DNA of 64,000 nucleotides from Paraburkholderia guartelaensis (GTDB taxonomy: Bacteria; Pseudomonadota; Gammaproteobacteria; Burkholderiales; Burkholderiaceae): assembly GCF_004353905.1 (NCBI RefSeq), contig NZ_SMOD01000014.1, forward strand, positions 62,001-126,000, given 5' to 3'. Shown in pieces: positions 1 through 7,804 of this stretch (its first letter is position 1; each line of letters begins with the position of its first letter). The notes below the pieces were generated by a model. It made no database searches and had not been told where the DNA came from. It saw only the letters and a list, made by a program, of their open reading frames with translations. The position numbers and the translations under genes are program-made.

Positions 1-1
1 C

Positions 2-622
2 GCGACATTGCTCACCAGGCATCACGTGAGCGGCGTCCCGGTCGTAGACGACACCAGCGCTGTTGTCGGCATTCTCAGTGAGGGTGATCTGCTGCATCGC
101 GTGGAAACGGGGACAGGCAAGCCGCAACGCAGCTGGCTGGGTGAGTTCCTCCACTCGACTCGCAGGCTCGCAAGTGAATACCTGAAGGAAAATGCCGTGA
201 AGGTCGGCGACATCATGACGAGCAATGTCATCTACGTCTCGCCGAAAGCCGAACTGAGCGAGATCGCCGAACTGCTGGAGCGCCACCATATCAAGCGCGT
301 GCCTGTGCTGGAGCAGGGCAGGCTCGTGGGTATCGTGAGCCGCGCGAACCTGATACGCGCGCTGGCGAGCGCGGCGCACCCCGATCCGGCTGCGGTCGCG
401 TCTGACGAGGCGATTCAGCGCGACGTACTTCATGCACTGGACGGGCACCGCTGGGCGATGGCGGCAGAGAATGTCGTCGTCAAGGAAGGGGTTGTCCATT
501 TCTGGGGCACCGTGAACTCGGAAGAGGAGCGCAAGGCGATCCTCGTCGCCGCGGAGCGTGTATCCGGCGTCAGGGGAGTCGAAGACCACCTCGGATATCC
601 GGTTGTGTTCACGGGGATGTAA
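2..622 (+). CDS. CBS-domain protein with C-terminal BON domain (5' end outside window)
   Basis: The reading frame is open to the left edge, so the first CBS motif is cut. What remains is the end of CBS 1 (HVSGVPVVDD followed by VVGILSEGDLL), a complete CBS 2 (about residues 65-125, with VGDIMTSNVIYVSP and HHIKRVPVLEQGRLVGIVSR) and a BON domain (about 135-200, ending VRGVEDHL). CBS pairs usually bind adenine nucleotides and BON domains are thought to bind membranes or ligands, so a stress or energy sensor is likely; the exact role is unknown. It converges on a universal stress protein gene, with a strong hairpin between them. CBS-BON proteins are common in low-oxygen/stress clusters of Burkholderiaceae, which fits the neighbours. 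Confidence 0.88.
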   Translation, partial: ATLLTRHHVSGVPVVDDTSAVVGILSEGDLLHRVETGTGKPQRSWLGEFLHSTRRLASEYLKENAVKVGDIMTSNVIYVSPKAELSEIAELLERHHIKRVPVLEQGRLVGIVSRANLIRALASAAHPDPAAVASDEAIQRDVLHALDGHRWAMAAENVVVKEGVVHFWGTVNSEEERKAILVAAERVSGVRGVEDHLGYPVVFTGM

Positions 623-631
623 GAGTGTCTC

Positions 632-657
632 GTCCCCGGTGGCTTACCACCGGGGAC
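632..657. terminator. Bidirectional hairpin between convergent genes
   Basis: Perfect 11-bp inverted repeat (GTCCCCGGTGG / CCACCGGGGAC) with a CTTA loop, placed 10 nt after the CBS-BON stop and 41 nt after the end of the convergent usp gene. There is no long T run, only CTT on the plus side. Placement favours a transcription end serving both genes. Confidence 0.6.
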
Positions 658-698
658 CTTGCGCGGCCTCGTTCGATCGCGGCGCTGCGTGCGGTCGG

Positions 699-1520
699 TC
701 AATGAGACATGAGTACCGGCAGCGTCATCGTGGAGAGGATGGACCGAGTGGCGCCACCCAGAACCAGCTCCTGGAATCGCGCATGGCCATACGCGCCCAT
801 GACGAGCAGGTCGTACGCACCGTCGGCGGCATGGTTCAGCAGCGTGTCGCCGATGGATTCAGTCGCGTGATGGTCAAGCATGGCGATGTCCACCGACCTG
901 GCACCGTGCCGTGCCAGCATGGCGGCAAGGTCAGAGCACGACGCGTACGGCTGCTCGGGCGCCAGGATCGTCACGTGCACCGCTCGCAGGATGAACGGCA
1001 GCGCGTCGTGAACCGCACGGGCAGCTTCGCGGCTTGCGTTCCACGCAATGAGCACGCGTTCGCCGAACGACTCGAATCGGCCCGTGTATGGCACCAGTAG
1101 CACGGGCCCTCCCGCTCCCAGGAGAACACTCTCCGGGAAACTGTCCGCAAGCCAGGACTCCGGGTCGTCCGGATTGGCTTGTCCGAGAATCGCGAGATCG
1201 GCGGTGCGGCTGCGCTGCATGATCGCCGCAACCGGGTCGCCTTCTGGGATAACCCAGGTGCCATCGATCTGCGCACGAGACACTTCTGCGCGGAAGAGCC
1301 GTTCAATCGCGCCGCGCTGCTCCATGCGTAGCGTGCGATGCGTCTCGTAATAGTCGGCTGTTCCACCCATCACGTAGAACTCGCGCGGGTTGGGTTCGAA
1401 CCTCGCGAAGAGTCCCTCCAGATGTGCGCCGAACTTGCGCGCCAGCCTCAGCGCGAGCGAGAGCCGCGCGTTGGCGCATGCGCTCGTGTCCATGTGAACC
1501 ATGATGGTCTTGTAGCTCAT
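699..1520 (-). CDS. Universal stress protein, tandem UspA domains
   Basis: A 273-aa protein made of two UspA-like domains (about 1-138 and 142-273). The second ends with the nucleotide-binding signature G-x2-G-x9-G-x-T (in GAYGHARFQELVLGGATRS) and a hydrophobic last strand (TLPVLMSH). The first lacks a clean copy of that signature. An upstream in-frame start would add 14 residues, but the ATG at 1520 has a GGAG six bases before it and gives the normal MSYKTIMVHMD beginning. Tandem Usps help cells survive energy and oxygen limitation. An FNR box lies 81-94 nt upstream with a fitting -10, so induction under low oxygen by the FNR encoded at 3010-3795 is likely. It is divergent from hsp20. Confidence 0.92.
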   Translation of the reverse strand: MSYKTIMVHMDTSACANARLSLALRLARKFGAHLEGLFARFEPNPREFYVMGGTADYYETHRTLRMEQRGAIERLFRAEVSRAQIDGTWVIPEGDPVAAIMQRSRTADLAILGQANPDDPESWLADSFPESVLLGAGGPVLLVPYTGRFESFGERVLIAWNASREAARAVHDALPFILRAVHVTILAPEQPYASCSDLAAMLARHGARSVDIAMLDHHATESIGDTLLNHAADGAYDLLVMGAYGHARFQELVLGGATRSILSTMTLPVLMSH

Positions 1521-1573
1521 TGCAATCTCCAGCGAAGGGTTGACGTGCACTTCGACGCTCACAACGTCCTCTG

Positions 1574-1614
1574 AGTCTAAAGTCGAGGGGCACCATGAGA
1601 TTGATTTGAATCAG
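1574..1614 (-). promoter_or_regulatory. FNR-type promoter of the universal stress protein gene
   Basis: FNR box TTGATTTGAATCAG at 1601-1614 (consensus TTGAT-N4-ATCAA, 9 of 10 in the plus reading). Reading toward usp, a -10-like TAGACT lies at 1579-1574, 28.5 nt from the box centre. That spacing puts the box near -41.5, the class II activator position. Match and placement are read directly; activation is inferred. Confidence 0.7.
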
Positions 1615-1666
1615 TTATTTTTATGTGCGCCGAAGGCGCGCATAGATCCCGCAAAAACAGGAGTCG

Positions 1667-1707
1667 TTGAGGCAGATCAATCGGAAAACGCCTTGCCTGC
1701 CTAGATT
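1667..1707 (+). promoter_or_regulatory. FNR-type promoter of hsp20
   Basis: FNR box TTGAGGCAGATCAA at 1667-1680 (9 of 10 consensus positions) and a -10-like TAGATT at 1702-1707. The box-centre-to--10 distance is the same as in the divergent usp promoter. The box is 85-98 nt before the hsp20 ATG. Confidence 0.7.
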
Positions 1708-1764
1708 GAATACGGTGCGTGCCGCATGGCATGACGCGCACCAACGGCCGAAAGGAGGCAATCA

Positions 1765-2199
1765 ATGAGCAATCTGACGCGTTATGACCCGTTTGCGATG
1801 GAGCCGGTGTCCGATCTGTTTCAGGGGATGTTCCGGCCGCTGCGAGGCATGCTCGCGGCCGACGAAGGCGGAGTCCCGGCGATGAAGATCGACGTGACCG
1901 AGAGCAGCAATACCTACACGGTAAAGGCAGAGATGCCGGGCGTGGAAAAGAAGGACATCGACGTGAAGATCGACGGAAACGTCGTGTCCATTCACGCAAA
2001 GATCGAGCGCAGCGCCGAGCAAAAGGACGGGGAGCGTGTGATTCGCCGGGAGCGCTACAGCGGCGCGTTCGGGCGCACGTTCTCGCTAGCGAGCGATATC
2101 GACGAGAGTGCGGCCAGCGCGCAGTACCAGGACGGCGTGCTCTCGCTCACGCTGCCGAAAAAGGCGGCTGCCGAGCAAAAGCGCCTGCAGATTGAATGA
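1765..2199 (+). CDS. Hsp20/alpha-crystallin small heat shock protein
   Basis: A 144-aa protein with a short N-terminal arm (SNLTRYDPFAMEPVSDLF) and an alpha-crystallin domain from about residue 40. Hallmarks are VKAEMPGVEKKDIDVKI, a charged RSAEQKDGERVIRRERYSGAFGR segment and the closing DGVLSLTLPKK. These ATP-independent holdases keep unfolding proteins soluble. The start ATG follows AAAGGAGGCAATCA. It is the first of three genes (79-aa protein, hibernation-factor-like protein) that could be one transcript. An FNR-type promoter upstream points to induction by oxygen limitation rather than, or in addition to, heat. Confidence 0.95.
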   Translation: MSNLTRYDPFAMEPVSDLFQGMFRPLRGMLAADEGGVPAMKIDVTESSNTYTVKAEMPGVEKKDIDVKIDGNVVSIHAKIERSAEQKDGERVIRRERYSGAFGRTFSLASDIDESAASAQYQDGVLSLTLPKKAAAEQKRLQIE

Positions 2200-2296
2200 A
2201 TGCGTGAAGGTGAAGCGGGAGGGCGCGCGGAGCCAGTGGCCCTGCGCGCTGGATTGGCGGGGAGCCCGTTTCACCCGCGAAACGGAGAGTGAAATC

Positions 2297-2536
2297 ATGA
2301 CATTGAAGGGCACCGTCGACTCGGGCGTGTGGCACGTCGAGGCAGAAACCTCACAGGCTGAGCAGGGTGGCTTCTGTTGCCTGATCAGCGTCGCGCACGG
2401 TTCGGCAGAGCAGCATTTCCACCACGCGTTTGCCCATCATCGCATCTTCGAGAGCGAGGTCGCGGCGGTGCTGGAGGGCTTACGCGAGGGCATGGTGTGG
2501 GTAGATCTCAAAAGCCGTCACGCGTTCGATATCTAG
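2297..2536 (+). CDS. Hypothetical 79-aa soluble protein
   Basis: I do not recognise a family. The ATG at 2297 follows GGAGAGTGAAATC, a good ribosome binding site. The product is acidic to neutral and histidine-rich in the middle (AEQHFHHAFAHHRIF), with no signal peptide or membrane segment. It lies 97 nt after hsp20 and 59 nt before a hibernation-factor-like gene on the same strand, so it is probably part of the same FNR-controlled unit. The His cluster could bind metal, but nothing in the sequence proves this. Confidence 0.6.
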   Translation: MTLKGTVDSGVWHVEAETSQAEQGGFCCLISVAHGSAEQHFHHAFAHHRIFESEVAAVLEGLREGMVWVDLKSRHAFDI

Positions 2537-2595
2537 CCCCCTCTGGCGAACGACCCGCGAGCGGATCCAGCAAAGGCGACACGGAGGGCCTGGCG

Positions 2596-2937
2596 ATGGG
2601 ACTCGGGATGCAAATCGTTTATCTGGGTTTTGCGGGTTCGTCTGCGCTCGATGCGGAAGCCGGCGTGCAGTTGCTGCGCCTCGACCGGTTCAGCGGCATG
2701 TTGTCGGGCTGTCATCTCGCCGTCGAGCAGTTGGGTACCACTAGTGGCAGGAAGTTCGCGTACGACGTTCGGCTCGAACTCCTGTCGGTCTCGCGCGAGT
2801 TCAAGCCGATCGCCCATGGCGAGAACGAAGATCCGATAGCCGCGATGCGTGCGGTGTTCGATGCCGCTGTGCACGAACTGAGATCGGCGCCAATTGCCGG
2901 TGCCGCAGGGCACGGTGCTGTGCGTTTGCGTAACTAA
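2596..2937 (+). CDS. HPF/RaiA-like ribosome hibernation protein (divergent)
   Basis: A 113-aa product, or 109 aa if the second Met (MQIVYLGF) is the true start. GGAGGG lies nine bases before the first ATG. The layout follows the S30AE/HPF fold: a beta strand, a helix ending in LDRFSGMLSGCHLAVEQL, a strand carrying YDVRLELL and a C-terminal helix (DPIAAMRAVFDAAVHELR). Such proteins dimerise or silence ribosomes when growth stops. Sequence match is weak compared with standard HPF, so the assignment rests on pattern and on the low-oxygen context. It is the last gene of the hsp20 unit and converges on fnr. Confidence 0.65.
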   Translation: MGLGMQIVYLGFAGSSALDAEAGVQLLRLDRFSGMLSGCHLAVEQLGTTSGRKFAYDVRLELLSVSREFKPIAHGENEDPIAAMRAVFDAAVHELRSAPIAGAAGHGAVRLRN

Positions 2938-3009
2938 TTCATGCGCTCGGCGGGGCGGCTGCGTGGCACCGGCTGTCTCCTCGAATGTGGAGTTTGCGTG
3001 CTTCACACG

Positions 3010-3795
3010 TCAGATGCGCGCAAGACCCTCGGCGTCGATGATGCGGATTTGTTTGCCGTTCGGCTCGACCAAACCTTCCCTTTGAAAGCGCGAAAACATC
3101 CGGCTCACGGTTTCGAGCTTGATGCCAAGAAAGCAGCCGATCTCCTCGCGGCTCATCTTCAGATGGAACTGCACGCCGGAGTAGCCGCGAGCCCGAAAGC
3201 GCGCCGCCAGGTCCAGCAGGAATGTGGCGAGGCGTTGCTCGGCGGTCATCGTGCCGAGCAGCATCATCAGACTCGATTCACGCACGATTTCCCCGCTCAT
3301 CAGTTGGTACAGATGGTGTTGCATTCGCGGGCTTTCGCGGCAAAGCATTTCAAGTTGTCCGAAGGGAATGATGCAGACCGTGCTGTCCTCGAGCGCAATG
3401 GCTTCGCAGGTATGCGTGCCGGAACACACGCCGTCGAGTCCGAGCGGTTCACCCGGTATCTGGAAGCCGGTGATGTGTTCAGCGCCTTCGCGATGCATCA
3501 CGATCGTCTTGAATGAGCCGGTGCGCACGGCGTAGAGGCTCTGGAACGGACTGAGTGCGCGAAACAGTGCTTCGCCACGCCGGACATGGCGCGTGGTGTG
3601 AACGATGGTGTCGAGCTGCTGGAGTTCGCTTGAAGTGAGATCGTGCGGCATGCAGACCGCACGCAGCGAGCAGGTAGAGCAGCGCGTGGCCGGACCGTGG
3701 CGTGCTGCCTCGTGCACGGGCGGGTGCAAACGCCACACGGGCAGCGGCGTGGGCGATACGGTCCGGGAAGTGTCGCAGGCGGGCGCAGCGTGCAT
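3010..3795 (-). CDS. fnr: FNR-type oxygen-sensing transcription regulator
   Basis: A 261-aa CRP/FNR protein. The N-terminal cluster is C39-x2-C42-x5-C48, and a fourth cysteine (C141, in EDSTVC) lies exactly as far downstream as C122 does from C29 in E. coli FNR. All four ligands of an oxygen-labile [4Fe-4S] cluster are therefore present. The recognition helix carries E228, S231 and R232 (ETVSR), the residues that read TTGAT half-sites. The ATG at 3795 has GGAG upstream. Known mechanism: the cluster is intact without oxygen, the protein dimerises and activates. Three matching boxes occur in this window (usp, hsp20, MBL gene). It lies downstream of a NarL-type two-component pair and has an inverted repeat upstream. 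Confidence 0.93.
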   Translation of the reverse strand: MHAAPACDTSRTVSPTPLPVWRLHPPVHEAARHGPATRCSTCSLRAVCMPHDLTSSELQQLDTIVHTTRHVRRGEALFRALSPFQSLYAVRTGSFKTIVMHREGAEHITGFQIPGEPLGLDGVCSGTHTCEAIALEDSTVCIIPFGQLEMLCRESPRMQHHLYQLMSGEIVRESSLMMLLGTMTAEQRLATFLLDLAARFRARGYSGVQFHLKMSREEIGCFLGIKLETVSRMFSRFQREGLVEPNGKQIRIIDAEGLARI

Positions 3796-4021
3796 GATCG
3801 TCTCCGGTTCAGCGCGCGGTGTCGGCGCGCTGTTTCACAAGCGCTGATGACATCCCAGTGAACGCCGTGGCAATTCTGCGGCGCACGACCGCCGCGTCCT
3901 CGACGAGGAAGACTTGCAGGTACTGGCGGTTCGCACTGGCTTCCATGTAGCCAGTATTGGCGGTGCGATCTCGAAAAAGTATCGGCGGCGGTTGAAATTC
4001 GCGTACGCGGAACGGAAGGTA

Positions 4022-4039
4022 TGTAGGGCGATTCCTACA
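4022..4039. promoter_or_regulatory. Inverted repeat TGTAGG-N6-CCTACA upstream of fnr
   Basis: Perfect 6-bp arms separated by 6 bases, between the end of the response regulator gene and the start of fnr (227-244 nt before the fnr ATG). The geometry matches sites of NarL/FixJ/GacA-family regulators (for example TGTAAG-N6-CTTACA). The response regulator encoded immediately upstream belongs to that family, so control of fnr by it is a reasonable inference. Confidence 0.45.
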
Positions 4040-4072
4040 ATCATGTGGTGAAATGCCGCGGCAACTGCGCGC

Positions 4073-4720
4073 TCAGGGCTCGTCCGGGTCGTCGAGGAGC
4101 TTGTGACGCACCGCATAACGGACGAGCGCGGCCTCATGCGGCATCTGCATCTTTTCAAGAATGCGCACTTTATAGGTGCTCACGGTTTTGGCGCTCACGC
4201 AAAGCGTCTGGGCGATCTCCGTGATGGTCTCGCCAGCCGCAATACGCCGGAAGACTTCGAACTCGCGGTCTGAGAGCCGCTGGTGCGGCAGGGTTTCGGC
4301 GGGCTCGTTCAGGCTTTGGGCGAAACGCTCGGCCATCGCCATGCTGACGAAAACGCCGCCTGCGGCGATCTTCGTGACGGCATTCACCAACTCCGCGCTC
4401 GCGCTCTCCTTGGTGAGATAACCCGAGGCGCCGGCCTTGAAGGCGCGCACGGCATATTGCTGCTCCGCATGCATGGTCAGCACGAGGATGCGCAGCGCTG
4501 GCTTTTCCTCCTTGATCTGCTTGATCAGATCCACGCCGCTTCGCCCAGGCATCGACAGATCGAGCACCAGCACCTGGGCGACACGTTCGCGCACCAATGA
4601 GAGTGTTGTCGGTCCATCGCAGCCTTCGCCTACGACCTCGAATTCGCGCGCGCTTTCGAGGATGCGCCGCAACCCCTCCCGCACGAGCGTGTGATCGTCG
4701 GCGAGGATCACCTTGATCAT
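4073..4720 (-). CDS. NarL/FixJ-family response regulator
   Basis: A 215-aa regulator. The receiver domain (1-118) has acidic D8/D9, phospho-acceptor D54 (LVLDLSMPG), T82 and K104 (YLTKES). The C-terminal LuxR-type helix-turn-helix (about 148-205) reads LSDREFEVFRRIAAG...EIAQTLCVSAKTVSTYK. Its ATG overlaps the stop codon of the histidine kinase gene by one base, so the two are co-translated partners. fnr lies downstream in the same direction, after a gap containing an inverted repeat typical of this regulator family. The pair probably relays a redox or oxygen-linked signal above FNR. Confidence 0.93.
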   Translation of the reverse strand: MIKVILADDHTLVREGLRRILESAREFEVVGEGCDGPTTLSLVRERVAQVLVLDLSMPGRSGVDLIKQIKEEKPALRILVLTMHAEQQYAVRAFKAGASGYLTKESASAELVNAVTKIAAGGVFVSMAMAERFAQSLNEPAETLPHQRLSDREFEVFRRIAAGETITEIAQTLCVSAKTVSTYKVRILEKMQMPHEAALVRYAVRHKLLDDPDEP

Positions 4721-6006
4721 CAGGCGGCCTCTTCGGATTGAAGGGCGTCGAGCGCAAACGTGACGGTCATGGCGAAGCCCTCGCGAGGCGCGGTATCGAT
4801 CGAAACGGTGCCGTTGAACATATGCGCCCGTTCGCGGATGCCAAGCAGACCAAAGGTTTTGTCCTGAGGGCCGCGGCGTTGTGTGTCGCCAGAATCGCTG
4901 AGCGCGCCGACGCCGTCGTCTGCGATGCGCAGCACGCAGCGTTGCCCGTCTACGGTCAGGGTGAGCACGACACGTGTGGCTTCGGCGTGTCGGGCGACGT
5001 TGGTCAGCGCTTCCTGAACGATGCGAAACAGCGTTGAGGCAGCCGCGCCTGAAAATTCCGCTCCGTCTGTGTCGACGTGCCGCTCGACTGCGATACCGTA
5101 GCGGCTCGTGAAATCGTTCGCGAGCCATTCGATGGCCGGCACGAGGCCGAGATCGTCGAGCATGACGGGCCGCAGGTCGGCTGCGATGCGTCGCACGGCC
5201 GCGACGGTTGAGTCGATCAGCTTGCTCATGCCGGTCAGACGTGCGGCGGTCTCCGGCGTAGTGTCATCGCCGAGGCCATGTGCGAGTGCGGAAAGATCGA
5301 GCTTGAGCGCAGTGAGTTGCTGGCCGAGGTCGTCGTGAAGCTCACGCGCGATACGCGTTTTTTCGGCTTCACGCACGTTCTGCAAATTGGCGGACAGTTC
5401 GCGCAGTTCTTCGCGCGATCGCTTGAGCGCATTCTCGTCGCGCAGGCGTTCCGTGATGTCGCGCAGCATGACCGTATAAAGCTTGCCGGAGTGGTCGCGG
5501 ATCTGGGAGATCGACGCCTCAATCGGAAATTCCTCGCCGTTGGCACGTAGCCCGTAGAGCACGCGCTGGTGCTGGCCCATCTGCCGTTCGGTCACGCCTG
5601 TCTCGCCGAACCGGTTCACGTGCTGCCCGTGCGCTTCGCGGAATCGCTCGGGTATGAAGCGTGACAAAGGGGAGCCGATCGCCTCGGTGGCCGCAAGGCC
5701 GAATACGAACTCGGCCGCGGGATTGAAGATGACGACCCGCTGCGCTTCATCGACGGTGATGATCGCTTCCATCGAGGAACGGATGATTGCCATCATGCGC
5801 GCATCGCTGAGTGCCGGCGCGCCGCCCGCTTTCGGGGGCGTCGCGTTCGAGCGCGTGAGCCGACCAACGACGAGCGCGAATGCGGCGGCCGCCGCGGTAC
5901 CGGCGACGAGGATGCTCGCCGCGCCTCGCGCGAGGCGTGCCCGCGGTTTAGCGCCCGTACTCATCGGGACTGTCCGGGGCGACTCGCTTGCGCGGAACCG
6001 GTGCAT
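4720..6006 (-). CDS. Membrane-linked PAS sensor histidine kinase (HisKA_3)
   Basis: A 428-aa kinase. One hydrophobic segment (about 28-50, rich in Ala/Val) anchors it. A PAS domain follows (about 70-185, SMEAIITVDEAQRVVIFNPAAEFVFG with a C-terminal PAC). The dimerisation/phospho-acceptor region has H224 in RELHDDLGQQL, and a HATPase domain has VQEALTNVARHA and IADDGVG boxes. This is the NarX/DegS class that pairs with LuxR-type regulators, here the next gene. A second possible start at 5964 would remove 14 residues; neither has a strong ribosome site. The PAS domain may sense redox or oxygen, but no haem or flavin ligand can be named from sequence alone. Confidence 0.9.
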   Translation of the reverse strand: MHRFRASESPRTVPMSTGAKPRARLARGAASILVAGTAAAAAFALVVGRLTRSNATPPKAGGAPALSDARMMAIIRSSMEAIITVDEAQRVVIFNPAAEFVFGLAATEAIGSPLSRFIPERFREAHGQHVNRFGETGVTERQMGQHQRVLYGLRANGEEFPIEASISQIRDHSGKLYTVMLRDITERLRDENALKRSREELRELSANLQNVREAEKTRIARELHDDLGQQLTALKLDLSALAHGLGDDTTPETAARLTGMSKLIDSTVAAVRRIAADLRPVMLDDLGLVPAIEWLANDFTSRYGIAVERHVDTDGAEFSGAAASTLFRIVQEALTNVARHAEATRVVLTLTVDGQRCVLRIADDGVGALSDSGDTQRRGPQDKTFGLLGIRERAHMFNGTVSIDTAPREGFAMTVTFALDALQSEEAA

Positions 6007-6020
6007 GAGCCATTCACGTA

Positions 6021-6036
6021 TGAAGTATCGACTTCA
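6021..6036. promoter_or_regulatory. Palindrome just upstream of the sensor kinase gene
   Basis: Arms TGAAGT / ACTTCA are perfect, with an ATCG centre, 15-30 nt before the proposed ATG of the kinase at 6006. It could be an operator or an mRNA hairpin near the start. No regulator is assigned. Confidence 0.3.
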
Positions 6037-6150
6037 ATGCAGGGATACCCGGCGTCTGCCGTCGCACGGGGGCTTGCCGCCATTGTATGAGTGCCACAAG
6101 AACGCGTAGCGAAAAAGTTGGGCGCGCCGGCCGTGCCGTGCCACGTCCGC

Positions 6151-7557
6151 TCAGGCCGGCATTTCCGGTTCGCGCGGCGGGCATACACGCACCGTCTCCT
6201 CCGGCAGTTCGACCGATTCGCCTGGTTCGGGCACGCTGCAGTCCCAGTGCAGCGTTTCGGCGATACGCCGGCGCAACGCATCGGCTGCGGCGGGCTCCCC
6301 GTGGGTGACGAACGTGCGCAGAGGCGGGCACGTCATGCCACTGAGCCAGCGCAGCGTTTCCCGGTAATCGGCATGTGCGGAGAGCGAGGAGATCGAGGCA
6401 ACCTCGGCGCGCACGCGCACGTAGTCACCATGCAGCTTGATGGTCGGCGCGTGGGCTTCGAGCGCTGCGCCGCGCGTGCCCGGCGCCTGGTAGCCGACCA
6501 ATGCGATCGTGTTGCGCGGGTCGGGCGCATAGAGGTTCAGGTGGTGCAGCACGCGTCCGCCAGTCGCCATGCCGCTGCCCGCGATGATGATCATCGGTCC
6601 CTGGCGCGAAGCGATGGCCTTCGATTCGTCGACAGTTCGTGTCATGAACGCCGCGTGATCGATGGCGTGCAATTGCGAGACCGTCAATCGATGTTCACGC
6701 ATGTGATGGCGATACAGGTCGGTCACGCTGATCGCCATCGGGCTGTCGAGATAGACGGGAACATTGGCCATGCGTCCCGTCTCCTTGAGCCGCGCGATGT
6801 AGTAGAGGACTTCCTGCGCGCGGCCCACTGCGAAGCAGGGCATCACGACAACGCCGCCGCGCGCGAAGGTGCGTGCGAAGACGTCGGCAAGTTCGTCCTC
6901 GGGATTGAGCGCGTCGTGGAGCCGGTCGCCGTACGTCGATTCGACGACCAGGTAGTCGGCGTGTGCCGGCGGTAACGGCGCGCGCACGATCGGGTCGTCG
7001 GGACGACCGAGGTCTCCGGAGAACGCGACGATTGTGTGTCCGCAACAGAGCACAACGCTCGCGGCGCCGAGGATATGGCCGGCGGGAAGCAGCCGGAAGC
7101 TCAACTGCCGCGCCAGCGCGACGGACGTGTCGACTTCGCGTGGCCCGATGAGCCGCAACGCCTGTTCGGCGTCTTGCAGCGTATAGAGCGGCAAGGCTGG
7201 GTGGTGCTTTGAATAGCCGTGGCGATTCGCGAACGCGGCGTCTTCCTCATGGAGCCTTGCGCTGTCGCGCAGCATGACTTCGCACAGGGCCGCCGTCCCC
7301 GGCGTGCAGAAGACCGGCCCGCGATAGCCGTTGCGCGCAAGGACTGGCAGGTAGCCGCAGTGATCGAGGTGGGCATGAGTGAGGATCACGGCGTCGAGCG
7401 AGTCGGCGGGGAAGGGCAGCGGATCCCAGTTGCGCTGGCGGAGGTTTTTTGTGCCCTGGAACAGTCCACAGTCAATCAGCACCCGCTTGTCCGCCGCCTC
7501 CAGCAGATATCGCGATCCCGTGACGGTTTGCGCCGCGCCCAGAAACGTCAGCTTCAT
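6151..7557 (-). CDS. MBL-fold/beta-CASP RNase-like metallohydrolase
   Basis: A 468-aa protein starting MKLTFLGAAQTVTGSRY, preceded by GAGGAGATCACG. The metallo-beta-lactamase zinc motif HAHLDHCG is intact, with later ligands in PAGHILGAAS and FSGDLGRPDDP. The beta-CASP domain shows MVIIAGSGMATGG-like and SAHADY boxes near the C-terminus. Such proteins (CPSF73/RNase J relatives) usually cleave RNA; the bacterial short form is often called an exonuclease of the beta-lactamase fold. An FNR box with matching spacing upstream (7628-7641) ties it to oxygen limitation. It is followed by the sensor kinase gene 144 nt downstream. The substrate is unknown. Confidence 0.9.
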   Translation of the reverse strand: MKLTFLGAAQTVTGSRYLLEAADKRVLIDCGLFQGTKNLRQRNWDPLPFPADSLDAVILTHAHLDHCGYLPVLARNGYRGPVFCTPGTAALCEVMLRDSARLHEEDAAFANRHGYSKHHPALPLYTLQDAEQALRLIGPREVDTSVALARQLSFRLLPAGHILGAASVVLCCGHTIVAFSGDLGRPDDPIVRAPLPPAHADYLVVESTYGDRLHDALNPEDELADVFARTFARGGVVVMPCFAVGRAQEVLYYIARLKETGRMANVPVYLDSPMAISVTDLYRHHMREHRLTVSQLHAIDHAAFMTRTVDESKAIASRQGPMIIIAGSGMATGGRVLHHLNLYAPDPRNTIALVGYQAPGTRGAALEAHAPTIKLHGDYVRVRAEVASISSLSAHADYRETLRWLSGMTCPPLRTFVTHGEPAAADALRRRIAETLHWDCSVPEPGESVELPEETVRVCPPREPEMPA

Positions 7558-7600
7558 CGTGATCTCCTCGCCTCGTGCACGCCGTGCGCGCCTGATCCTG

Positions 7601-7641
7601 ATTGGACCGTACTCCGGCATTACTCGTTTGACCTGAATCAG
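7601..7641 (-). promoter_or_regulatory. FNR-type promoter of the MBL/beta-CASP gene
   Basis: FNR box at 7628-7641 (TTGACCTGAATCAG on the plus strand, 8 of 10 consensus positions). It starts 71 nt upstream of the ATG at 7557. TCCAAT at 7606-7601 occupies the -10 place at the same spacing as in the usp and hsp20 promoters. Confidence 0.6.
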
Positions 7642-7804
7642 AGAGAACGGCATTACGCCCGATTCGCCGGGTGGGCCGCAGCGCAGGGCCGGATACACGT
7701 CCCAGCCCTGCGCGAAGTTCACTGTCCTATACTGGGTACTTTCGTTTGGGCCGCTTTCCTGGGCTACTTCACTGCATCAAATAACCGGGAACAGGAGGGA
7801 GAAA

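Noticed and set aside
3835..4158. 107-codon minus-strand frame between fnr and the response regulator
   Set aside because: It overlaps the end of the response regulator gene and shows no domain; the region is better explained as the fnr control region.
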